Under the pieces are notes generated by a model. That model made no database searches and was not told the DNA's origin. It saw nothing but the letters and a program-made list of their open reading frames with translations. From contig DGFE01000205.1 of NCBI GenBank assembly GCA_002391525.1, forward strand, positions 1,970-15,495: a DNA stretch of 13,526 nt, in the 5' to 3' direction. Of this stretch, positions 7,658 to 13,526 are shown piece by piece. Numbering within the stretch: position 1 is the stretch's first letter; each line of letters begins with the position of its first letter. The translations under genes were made by a program, and so were the position numbers. Source of the stretch: Competibacteraceae bacterium UBA3908 (GTDB lineage Bacteria; Pseudomonadota; Gammaproteobacteria; Competibacterales; Competibacteraceae).

Positions 7658-8143
7658 ATGGCGCAACAACCTTATCAACCTCAGCGCGGTGGTCAGGGCG
7701 GGCGCGGGCATGGCAATCCGCCGGAACCCAAGAGCCTGCCGACTCCACGACCCGTCACCTACTTTCAGCCAGACGGCTCGCTGATTCCGACCTTGATGGA
7801 CAACCAAGCCGAAGATTTGGCCCAGCGGCTAAGCCAGGTCACCACGACTCAACTGCGGCGCTTTTACGACGACGTGCTGACTCTGCGCCAAAGGCTGGCG
7901 GCGGAACAACGCCAGGGCCGCGACAAGGAGGCCGTGTTCAACGATCTGCGGGCCGACTTCAAGATGCTCAAGGCCAAGGCGGTTTACGCCAATGGTCGCA
8001 ACCCAAAAACCGTTCCCCTTCCGTTATTACAGTTCTTTATCGACCACGTAGCGGCGGTGAACAACGCCCGCGATTTTGAAGCATTCTGCAAGCATTTTCA
8101 GGCCGTGGTGGCCTTTCACAAGTTCTATGGCGACAACCGCTAA
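7658..8143 (+). CDS. csm2: Csm2 (Cas11), type III-A small subunit
   Basis: The 161-residue protein has the all-helical Csm2 core from about residue 45, with FYDDVLTLRQRL, an FKMLKAKAVYANGR segment and a C-terminal helix around FCKHFQAVVAFHKFYG. Csm2 copies line the belly of the Csm complex and contact the crRNA-target duplex; they have no known catalytic role. The first 35 or so residues are unusual: rich in Gly, Gln, Pro and Arg with an RGGQGGRGHG stretch, predicted to be disordered, making the protein somewhat longer than typical Csm2. A GGGAG ribosome site precedes the ATG. It sits between cas10 and csm3, the normal position in III-A operons. Confidence 0.92.
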   Translation: MAQQPYQPQRGGQGGRGHGNPPEPKSLPTPRPVTYFQPDGSLIPTLMDNQAEDLAQRLSQVTTTQLRRFYDDVLTLRQRLAAEQRQGRDKEAVFNDLRADFKMLKAKAVYANGRNPKTVPLPLLQFFIDHVAAVNNARDFEAFCKHFQAVVAFHKFYGDNR

Positions 8144-8163
8144 CGGCGCCGGGAGATCACGAC

Positions 8164-8904
8164 ATGACGCACAGCCTGCTCTCTACCCATCGCGTTACCG
8201 CCACGCTGGTTCTGCGTAGCGGTCTGCACATCGGCGCGGGCAAGGACGCCATCGAAATCGGCGGCCTGGATTTGCCCGTGGTCAAGCATCCTTTCACCCA
8301 GGAACCCTACATTCCCGGCTCCAGCCTCAAGGGCAAGCTGCGCTCGCTGCTGGAATGGGCGCTGAACCGGGTCGAGAACGATGGCAGCGTGTGGGGGAGC
8401 GACAAGAAAGGACAGTACGCTGACGACGATCCGATCCTGCGCGCCTTCGGCACTACGCACAAACAATGGCGTGGCGGTCCTACCCGGCTGTTGGTGCGTG
8501 ACGCTTATCTGGAAAAAGCTTGGGCCGATTCCATCCGCGACCAGGGTTTGGCGTTCACCGAAGAAAAGATGGAAGTCAGCATCGACCGGATTCAAGGCAA
8601 GGCCAAAGATGGTGGCATTCGCCGCACCGAGCGGGTTCCCGCCGGGGCGCGCTTCGATCTGGATATGGTTTTCAAGGTGTTCGACTGGAACGGCGATGGC
8701 GGCAAAACCGACCGGGATTGCCTCAACCGAGTGCTGGAAGGACTGAAACTGCTGGAGCGGGATGCGCTGGGCGGTTCCGGCTCGCGCGGCTATGGCCGGG
8801 TGCGGGTAGAAAACCTCAAGGTGGACGAGCGAGACGTACAGCCTGGTTTCGATGCTATCGTCCGCTTCGATCCCGATCAGCCGGTGGTGCTGGCGGGAGT
8901 CTGA
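8164..8904 (+). CDS. csm3: Csm3 (Cas7), backbone RAMP and target-RNA endonuclease
   Basis: This 246-residue RAMP protein forms the helical backbone of the Csm complex and cuts target RNA at 6-nucleotide intervals. The N-terminus has SGLHIGAGKDAIEIGGLD, where Asp36 aligns with the catalytic Asp of known Csm3 (Asp33 in the Streptococcus thermophilus protein). The glycine-rich signature YIPGSSLKGKLRSLLEW follows. Near the C-terminus the second glycine-rich loop reads ALGGSGSRGYGRVR. Length and motifs are typical, so target-RNA cleavage should be intact. It starts 20 bases after csm2 with a GGGAG site, and its stop is only 2 bases from the csm4 start, implying tight co-translation. Confidence 0.96.
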   Translation: MTHSLLSTHRVTATLVLRSGLHIGAGKDAIEIGGLDLPVVKHPFTQEPYIPGSSLKGKLRSLLEWALNRVENDGSVWGSDKKGQYADDDPILRAFGTTHKQWRGGPTRLLVRDAYLEKAWADSIRDQGLAFTEEKMEVSIDRIQGKAKDGGIRRTERVPAGARFDLDMVFKVFDWNGDGGKTDRDCLNRVLEGLKLLERDALGGSGSRGYGRVRVENLKVDERDVQPGFDAIVRFDPDQPVVLAGV

Positions 8905-8906
8905 CC

Positions 8907-9884
8907 ATGCCCGCCTATCGGATTCGCCTGCGCCTGTGCGGGCCGCTGGCCACGCCGCTGCATTCCGGTACGTTGTTCGGTCATCTGTGCTGGGCCAAGC
9001 GGCTGCGCGAGGGTGACACGGTGCTGGCGGCTTGGCTGGCGGCGCTGCCGGGCTCGCCGCTGCTGCTCTCCGATGCTCTGCCACGCGATTATCTGCCGCG
9101 CCCATTGCTGCAACCCGGCGACCATCCGGAACCGGCGGCGAGAGAATCGCGCCAAGCCTTTCTGCACCGGCTACAACAGGATAAGAAACTGCGCAAAACC
9201 GCTTTTATCCCGCTGGCGGATTTTCTGGAACTGCGCGCTGGCTTGAGCGAAACCTGCCTGCTGGCGCGGTTGCGTCAGCAGGCGGAGGAACGGGAGCAGG
9301 CCGACCGCGCCCGACCACGCCGTCAGCCTCGTCCACTGTCCCTGACCGTGCGCCAAGCCCACAACACCATCGGCCGCCTGACCGGAACGACGCCGGAAGC
9401 GGGTGGACTGTACTTCATGAACGAGGAATGGCGATGGAATGCGGCAGCGGAACTGGACGTGTATGCGGCGGGCGAGATTGCCAGCGAGGAGTTGCAGGCG
9501 TTATTCGCCACGGTCGGCGAATTTGGTTTTGGCCGCGACGCCAATCTGGGACGGGGCCGATTTGTCGCGACTGTCGAACCAGCCGACCCGCGCCTGTTCG
9601 ATCACGACGGCAATCGCTTGTTGAGCCTGTCGCACGGCGTGCTGACTCCCAACATGGCCGTACCGTTCTACAAACTGCATACCCATTACGGCAAGCTAGG
9701 CGGGCTGTACGCGGGCGGAGAACGCTCGCCGTTCAAGCATCCGCTGCTGTTGACCCGCCCGGGCGCGACCTTCAGCCCCGCCGACGCCGGGCCGTTCGGG
9801 TCGCTGCTGGCCGGTATGCATCCCGATCATCCCGAAATCCGCCAGAACGCCTGGCACCTTTGCCTCCCGTTCACCGCTGTTTGA
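8907..9884 (+). CDS. csm4: Csm4 (Cas5), crRNA 5'-handle-binding RAMP
   Basis: The 325-residue protein is the Cas5-type subunit that caps the 5' end of the crRNA and contacts Cas10. Its N-terminus, RLRLCGPLATPLHSGTLFGHLCWAKRL, is the Csm4 signature ('TPL.S.TLFGHLCWA'). The middle contains SLTVRQAHNTIGRLTGTTPEAGGLY and a GFGRDANLGRGRF glycine-rich loop. The C-terminal segment KHPLLLTRPGATF is also typical. The frame stays open for 129 codons upstream, but that part overlaps csm3 in another frame. ATG 8907 is chosen because of its motif position and the GCGGGAG site overlapping the end of csm3. Confidence 0.94.
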   Translation: MPAYRIRLRLCGPLATPLHSGTLFGHLCWAKRLREGDTVLAAWLAALPGSPLLLSDALPRDYLPRPLLQPGDHPEPAARESRQAFLHRLQQDKKLRKTAFIPLADFLELRAGLSETCLLARLRQQAEEREQADRARPRRQPRPLSLTVRQAHNTIGRLTGTTPEAGGLYFMNEEWRWNAAAELDVYAAGEIASEELQALFATVGEFGFGRDANLGRGRFVATVEPADPRLFDHDGNRLLSLSHGVLTPNMAVPFYKLHTHYGKLGGLYAGGERSPFKHPLLLTRPGATFSPADAGPFGSLLAGMHPDHPEIRQNAWHLCLPFTAV

Positions 9885-9895
9885 GGAATGCCGCG

Positions 9896-11065
9896 ATGAC
9901 CGTGTACCGCTTCCGCGCCACCCCGCTGACCCCGATTCACGTCGGCGATGGCAGCACCCTGGCTCCCGAGGACTATCTGATCGAGGGCGATCATCTGATC
10001 CAGTTCAATCGGGCGGCAACATTGCGCGACATGCAGCCGGAGACCCGGCGGCAACTGGAGGAGCGGCTGGAGCGCAACGACTTCCAGGCCGCTCAGGAAA
10101 TCCTGCGCAAGAGCGTCCAGCCCCGGCATCATCGCTGCCGGATTCAGATCGGGGCGGAATCGAAAGCGGACTTGCTCAAGGCCGTGGGCAACCCGCTCGA
10201 TCCGGTGGTGCGTCAGCGCACCGTGAATGGTTTCGTGCGCAATCCGCTGACCGGTCAGCCCTACCTACCCGGTTCGGTGCTCAAGGGCGCGATCCGCACG
10301 GCGGTGGTCAACTCCTTCACGCAGAAGCATCTGGCCAGCATCAAGCCATTGATTTCGCCGCTGTTGGAAAATTCGAGCCAGCGTCGAAACGCTTGGAAAA
10401 CGCTGGAAACCGAGGCGCTCAATTTCGAGTTTCGGCGACTCCAGGAAGACCCGTTCCGGCTGCTCAAGGTGGCCGACGCCGAATTACCGCCGGACCGTAC
10501 CCGAGTGGACAAAGTCTGGCCGGTCAAACGCGATGGCAAGGAAGACACCAAGGGCATCCAGATGCACTTCGAGCGACTGTTGAGCCGAGGCGATGGCATC
10601 GAGGATGGCGAGTTCACGGTGGAGTTGGAACTGGACGAACTGGCCGCTGGCGATGCGCGGGTCCACGTGGGCCGACGCCTGGATTTCGAGACGATCCGGT
10701 TGGCCTGCATCAGCTTTTACGCCGGGCGCATTCTGGCGGAACAGCGGCGCTTCTTCGCCGAGGCCCAGCCACCGGAGAGCATTTTCGGCGCACAGGGCCT
10801 GATCAAGATCAATCCTGACAAGGTGCTGGTAGCCAAAAGCATCCAGGAACGCGGCCTGTTGCTCCGGGTCGGACGGTTCAGCCATTTTGAGTCGCTGTCG
10901 GTGGATCATTTGCGTCAGGGTTGGAATGCCCAGAAGAAGCAGCCCTTCAAGCCTGGTGAGGAAGGTTCCAGCCGGACGCTATGCCGTTGTCGCCCCACCG
11001 TAGAAGGAACGAGTTTGGCGCTGCCATTCGGCTGGCTGCTGCTGGAATTGGAAGGACGGTCATGA
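9896..11065 (+). CDS. csm5: Csm5 (Cas7-like), 3'-end RAMP of the Csm complex
   Basis: The 389-residue protein is the RAMP that caps the 3' side of the Csm filament and helps crRNA maturation by recruiting host nucleases. The N-terminus reads RATPLTPIHVGDGSTLAPEDYLIEG, the usual Csm5 start, and the glycine-rich KG motif is NPLTGQPYLPGSVLKGAIRTA. The FRLLKVADAELP segment is also characteristic. ATG 9896 is preceded by GAGGAA overlapping the csm4 stop, 11 bases away. The frame extends upstream over csm4, but only as a shadow. The stop codon overlaps an ATG at 11062 (ATGA), which opens a 32-residue frame of unknown meaning. Confidence 0.94.
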   Translation: MTVYRFRATPLTPIHVGDGSTLAPEDYLIEGDHLIQFNRAATLRDMQPETRRQLEERLERNDFQAAQEILRKSVQPRHHRCRIQIGAESKADLLKAVGNPLDPVVRQRTVNGFVRNPLTGQPYLPGSVLKGAIRTAVVNSFTQKHLASIKPLISPLLENSSQRRNAWKTLETEALNFEFRRLQEDPFRLLKVADAELPPDRTRVDKVWPVKRDGKEDTKGIQMHFERLLSRGDGIEDGEFTVELELDELAAGDARVHVGRRLDFETIRLACISFYAGRILAEQRRFFAEAQPPESIFGAQGLIKINPDKVLVAKSIQERGLLLRVGRFSHFESLSVDHLRQGWNAQKKQPFKPGEEGSSRTLCRCRPTVEGTSLALPFGWLLLELEGRS

Positions 11066-11160
11066 ATCACCACGAGATCATCCTGCCTGAATCGCGCGAA
11101 CCGTGCCGGACAACCTCTGCCAACGATTACAGGAGTTCGCCATGCCCAAACCTTGTTTGA
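11062..11160 (+). other. Short open frame overlapping the csm5 stop
   Basis: An ATG overlapping the csm5 stop codon by four bases (ATGA) opens a 32-codon frame beginning MNHHEIILPESREP and ending inside the next gene. It may be the stub of a deleted gene or may simply carry ribosomes to the next start. I have no family match for it. Confidence 0.2.
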
Positions 11161-12254
11161 TCGTTTCCACCTGCGGCACGAGTCTGCTGACCAACAATGT
11201 CGGTTCCGACCTCCGGAACCTGTTGACGGACTTTGCCAATCAATCCAGGGCGGAGGATGTGCCCATCGAACCGCGTCAGTTGATCCAGCGGCATTTAGAG
11301 GCGAGACGGGAAGAATTCGCGCGGGAAACCGATTTGAAACGCCTGATGGAGCTCAGCGCGGAGTTGAACGGGGTGATTCGCTTCTATGGCGGCAATCTCG
11401 GCGTTGCCCGCGACCGACACGTTCTCCTGGCGACCGACACCTGGCTGGGTGAGAGTACCGCGGCCATCGTGGCGGACGTACTCGAACGCCATGGTCACCA
11501 AGTCGAAGTCAAGCGGGTGCGGGATTTGCGAACCGACGACCCGGACAGCTTCCGTTGGGCCATGTCCGATCTGGTGGCGTGGTGTGCCGAAACGCTTGGA
11601 GGCTACCGAGACGCCGGCTATCGCGTGGTGTTCAATCTCACCGGCGGATTCAAGAGCGTGCAAGGTTTCATGCAGGCGCTGGGGATGGTTTATGCCGATG
11701 AGAGCGTTTATGTCTTCGAGAGAACCGAGCAACTGCTGCGCTTGCCCCGCCTGCCGGTACAGCTCGATTCCGAAGCCATTTTGCACCGGCATCTCGCGGT
11801 ATTTCGGCGAATCGCGGCAGGTTTGCCGGTCCACGAAGCGGAAGTAGCCGACGTGCCCGAATCGCTGGTGAACGTACTCGACGGGCAAGCGGTGTTCTCT
11901 CCCTGGGGTGAACTGGTTTGGCGGGAGGCCCGCCGCGCGGTGTATGGCGCTGGATTGTTGGAACTCATTACGTCCAAGCTGCGTTATGGACCGCAGTTCC
12001 GGCGTTCGTTGGAGGGTCTTGCGCCGGATCGGTTGCGCCATGTCAACGAACGCCTGGATCAACTGGCGCGGCGGTTGGAGGAAGGTGAAATCTACAATCC
12101 AGATTCGCTGGATTTTAAACCGCTCAGAGGCGGTCCTCACAAAGGCAGCACGCACGAATGCGATGCCTGGGCCGATGAGGGCGCCAAGCGGTTGTTCGGG
12201 CATTTCGAGGGTGGATGCTATGTGCTCGACCGGCTGGATAAAAAGTTGAATTGA
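11142..12254 (+). CDS. CARF-domain effector, APE2256/TIGR02619 type, with RelE-like C-terminus (Cami1-like)
   Basis: The 370-residue protein starts with a CARF domain. The first ligand loop is IVSTCGTSLLTN (residues 7-18) and the second cOA-binding motif is FNLTGGFKSVQGF (residues 164-176), both characteristic of Cas_APE2256/TIGR02619 proteins. After a helical linker, the last 80 or so residues run through a long helix (ERLDQLARRLEEG) into LDFKPLRGGPHKGSTHECDA and AKRLFGHFEGGCYVLDRLDK. That order of helix and strands resembles RelE/ParE toxins. This arrangement recalls Cami1, a CARF-RelE ribonuclease that cuts ribosome-bound mRNA when cOA is bound. CARF assignment is firm; the RelE-like end is inferred from strand pattern. 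ATG 11142 has AGGAG (11131-11135) 6 bases upstream; an in-frame GTG at 11103 would add 13 residues. Confidence 0.82.
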   Translation: MPKPCLIVSTCGTSLLTNNVGSDLRNLLTDFANQSRAEDVPIEPRQLIQRHLEARREEFARETDLKRLMELSAELNGVIRFYGGNLGVARDRHVLLATDTWLGESTAAIVADVLERHGHQVEVKRVRDLRTDDPDSFRWAMSDLVAWCAETLGGYRDAGYRVVFNLTGGFKSVQGFMQALGMVYADESVYVFERTEQLLRLPRLPVQLDSEAILHRHLAVFRRIAAGLPVHEAEVADVPESLVNVLDGQAVFSPWGELVWREARRAVYGAGLLELITSKLRYGPQFRRSLEGLAPDRLRHVNERLDQLARRLEEGEIYNPDSLDFKPLRGGPHKGSTHECDAWADEGAKRLFGHFEGGCYVLDRLDKKLN

Positions 12255-12255
12255 G

Positions 12256-12330
12256 CCACAGTACGGGGGCGCGTTCACGAACTGGCGGGAAATCCACGAT
12301 AACCCACTGTCCCGGGACGCGCCACTCTGG
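12256..12330. repeat. Imperfect long inverted repeat before the toxin-antitoxin pair
   Basis: CCACAGT (12256-12262) and GGCGCGT (12268-12274) pair with ACTCTGG (12324-12330, one mismatch) and ACGCGCC (12317-12323, perfect). The result is a two-part stem with a 5-base bulge and a 42-base loop. It fills most of the 88-base gap after the CARF gene. It could be an RNA hairpin separating expression of the toxin pair, an operator, or the scar of an insertion. Confidence 0.35.
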
Positions 12331-12342
12331 AGTAAGACGACG

Positions 12343-12573
12343 ATGTACGCCGAAAAGATGCTATTGGAAACCGATCCGCAGGGCCGGTTGAAAACCCTGC
12401 CTACACTGCTGCCCAACAGCCGGGTGGAAGCGATTTTTCTGGTATTGGACGAGCCTGTTTCGCCGCTACCAGCGAAGCGCCATCCCGCGCCCGGCATTGC
12501 TGGCAAAGGAAAAACACTAGGGGATCTGATCGCGCCAATCGTGCCGGAGGAAGATTGGGAATGCCTCAAATGA
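12343..12573 (+). CDS. Putative antitoxin partner of the PIN-domain protein
   Basis: This 76-residue small protein begins MYAEKMLLETDPQGRL, followed by a PTLLPNSRVEAIFLVLDE strand segment, a Pro-rich linker and a short C-terminal AGKGKTLGDLIAPIVPEEDWECL. Small size, position directly before a PIN gene and overlap with it are standard for type II antitoxins: the N-terminal half would form the DNA-binding dimer and the C-terminal tail would block the toxin. I recognise the general look of uncharacterised VapB-like antitoxins but not a named family. A GGAG site precedes the ATG at modest spacing. Its end overlaps the toxin start, so translation is coupled. The function is inferred mainly from context. 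Confidence 0.7.
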   Translation: MYAEKMLLETDPQGRLKTLPTLLPNSRVEAIFLVLDEPVSPLPAKRHPAPGIAGKGKTLGDLIAPIVPEEDWECLK

Positions 12574-12962
12574 TCGTACTGGATACCCATGCCTGGTTCT
12601 GGTGGATCAACCTGGAACACCAGCGCTTCTCCGCGTCGATGTGGGCGGCCTTGGAAAGAGGCGAGACGTTGGGGGTGTCGGTAGGGTCCTGTTATGAAAT
12701 CGCGCTGGCGGCCCGACGCGGTCGCCTGTTGCTGCCGTGCGCTACCTCGCAATGGTTCTTGGAGGCTTTGGAACCGTCGGGAGTCCGGTTGTTGCCGCTG
12801 AGCCCGGAGATTGCCGGCCTTGCCGTCGATCTCACGGCGATTCATCGCGACCCCTTTGATCGAATGATCATTGCGACCACGTTGATCCACGAGGCCACAC
12901 TGATCAGTTTGGACCGGGTTTTTCACCATTACCCGGAATTGCGGGATCGATTGCTCGCATGA
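12561..12962 (+). CDS. PIN-domain ribonuclease, VapC-family toxin
   Basis: The 133-residue protein is a complete PIN domain. The first acidic residue is Asp8 in IVLDTHAWFWW, the second is Glu46 in SVGSCYEIALAARRGRL, and the third and fourth are Asp97 and Asp100 in HRDPFDRMIIATT. It ends with LISLDRVFHHYPEL. All metal-binding acids are present, so it should be an active Mg-dependent RNase of the VapC type, normally held inactive by its antitoxin. ATG 12561 has a GGAGGAAG site (12546-12553) at good spacing. The alternative ATG 12570 forms a 4-base ATGA overlap with the antitoxin stop and begins exactly at the PIN strand. Its stop overlaps the csx16 start by 4 bases, so the toxin is translated together with a CRISPR ring-nuclease gene. 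Confidence 0.88.
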   Translation: MPQMIVLDTHAWFWWINLEHQRFSASMWAALERGETLGVSVGSCYEIALAARRGRLLLPCATSQWFLEALEPSGVRLLPLSPEIAGLAVDLTAIHRDPFDRMIIATTLIHEATLISLDRVFHHYPELRDRLLA

Positions 12963-13273
12963 CTACTCTCTTCGTCTCCCGTCATCCTGGCGCGCTGGAC
13001 TGGGCCGCCGGGGAGGGCCTCGCCGTGGACGCGGTGATCGCCCATCTCGATCCACAAACTATCCAGCCCGGCGACGTAGTGATCGGCACCCTGCCGATTC
13101 ATTTGGCGGCGCGGGTGTGCGAACGCGGCGGGCGCTATCTGCACCTGAGTCTGGAGCTGCCGCCGGACTGGCGCGGGCGGGAATTGTCCGCCGCCGATCT
13201 GCGCCGCTTCGGGGCGCGGCTGGAGGAGTATCGGGTGATCCCTATCGCAGCTGACCCACTTCGGCCAGATTGA
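12959..13273 (+). CDS. csx16: Csx16 (VVA1548 family), type III CRISPR accessory ring nuclease
   Basis: The 104-residue protein matches the Csx16/VVA1548 family. It has the N-terminal VSRHPGALDWAA motif, then VIAHLDPQTIQPGDVVIGTLPIHLAARVCERG, then LELPPDWRGRELSAADL and a final GARLEEYRV. Csx16 is a small Rossmann-like protein found with type III loci and is classed among ring nucleases that bind and degrade cyclic oligoadenylates, damping the alarm. Its ATG overlaps the PIN toxin stop (ATGA), so it is translationally coupled to the toxin. Its last codons overlap the end of the convergent gene on the other strand. Length is normal for the family. Confidence 0.88.
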   Translation: MTTLFVSRHPGALDWAAGEGLAVDAVIAHLDPQTIQPGDVVIGTLPIHLAARVCERGGRYLHLSLELPPDWRGRELSAADLRRFGARLEEYRVIPIAADPLRPD

Positions 13274-13507
13274 CGATTTCCATGGTCTCGTCGCCCATGG
13301 TCAGGGCGTAGATTTTCTCTCGGCTCAGATAGCGAATGTCGCTTTCGGCCAGCGCCAGCGCGGAAAACACCGGAATCAGCCGCCGTCCGGTATATTCGGG
13401 GAAGAACCGGAAAAAGTCGCCGCTTTGAATGAAGGCCGCGAAACTGGTCAGATACTCGGGACGCATGGCGCCGCCCTTGGTTTCGTTGAACAGCACGGAG
13501 CCTGGCC
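13242..13507 (-). CDS. C-terminal fragment of an uncharacterised protein (5' end cut at contig end)
   Basis: About 88 codons are visible, ending at TAG 13242-13244. The frame reads GPGSVLFNETKGGAMRPEYL, then SGDFFRFFPEYTGRRLIPVFSALAL, then KIYALTMGDETMEIVNLAEV. It stays open to the junction with the adapter at 13507/13508, so the start is missing; an in-frame GTG at 13496 is probably just an internal Val. The composition is clearly protein-like and resembles the C-terminal end of uncharacterised proteins I loosely associate with PD-(D/E)XK-nuclease-like (DUF3782-type) families; this is weak recollection. It is convergent with csx16 and overlaps it by 32 bases, so the two 3' ends are antisense. 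It probably marks the end of the CRISPR operon. Confidence 0.6.
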
Positions 13508-13526
13508 CTGTCTCTTATACACATCT
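13508..13526. other. Nextera/Tn5 mosaic-end sequencing adapter (not genomic)
   Basis: The last 19 bases, CTGTCTCTTATACACATCT, are identical to the Tn5 mosaic-end sequence used in Nextera library preparation. It sits at the very end of the window, as expected for untrimmed adapter at a contig end. A natural Tn5/IS50 end is possible in principle, but the exact engineered 19-base version at a terminus argues for contamination. Confidence 0.95.

Noticed and set aside
11295..12929. Long minus-strand open frame of 544 codons opposite the CARF, antitoxin and PIN genes
   Set aside because: It is a GC-rich antisense shadow with no recognisable motif, while the plus strand carries clear CARF and PIN motifs across the same bases.
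3429..13507. CRISPR repeat-spacer array
   Set aside because: I looked for regularly spaced direct repeats of 24-40 bases in the gaps and at the ends and found none; the only repeats are the short regulatory-type ones listed.
1..13507. tRNA, rRNA, insertion sequence or transposase genes
   Set aside because: No cloverleaf-like sequence, rRNA segment or transposase motif was recognised on either strand.
13135..13524. Minus-strand frame of 129 codons starting MCIRDR
   Set aside because: Its start codon and first residues are encoded by the adapter, and the rest is an out-of-frame reading over csx16 and the C-terminal gene fragment.

Overview
The window is GC-rich bacterial DNA that carries two unrelated loci. 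Gene families and base composition fit a proteobacterium, probably a gammaproteobacterium, but I cannot name the organism and this is inference. The last 19 bases (13508-13526) are not genomic: they match the Nextera/Tn5 mosaic-end sequencing adapter, so the window ends at a contig end.

Left locus (1-3428): a four-carbon sugar-acid catabolic cluster. An operon on the minus strand encodes a DUF1537-type four-carbon acid sugar kinase followed by an L-threonate dehydrogenase (LtnD-like, cut by the window start). A GntR/FadR-type (FCD) regulator is divergent from it. The AT-rich region between them (about 2395-2580) holds candidate promoters for both directions and three TCTGTAT direct repeats.

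Spacer (3429-3866): no convincing gene. It contains two perfect palindromes and probably the promoter of the next locus.

Right locus (3867-13273): a type III-A CRISPR-Cas interference and signalling operon on the plus strand. The order is an NE0113-family CARF protein ('Csm6 ring nuclease' type, with a winged-helix-like C-terminus), cas10/csm1, csm2, csm3, csm4, csm5, then a CARF protein of the APE2256/TIGR02619 type with a RelE-like C-terminus (resembling Cami1), a small antitoxin-like gene, a PIN-domain (VapC-like) toxin gene and csx16. Cas10 keeps the cyclase GGDD motif, but its HD motif reads QD. The immune output therefore probably depends on Csm3 RNA cleavage plus cyclic oligoadenylate (cOA) signalling. 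One CARF protein looks like a cOA-activated effector, two proteins (NE0113-family and Csx16) could switch the signal off, and a PIN toxin pair is coupled by overlapping start and stop codons to csx16. No cas1, cas2, cas6 or CRISPR array is present, so crRNAs must come from elsewhere.

Right edge (13242-13507): the C-terminal part of an unrecognised protein gene on the minus strand, convergent with and overlapping csx16, and cut by the adapter.

The most interesting points are the PIN toxin/antitoxin pair embedded in the cOA module, the CARF-RelE-like effector, the degenerate Cas10 HD motif, and two similar leader sequences in front of the first CARF gene and cas10.
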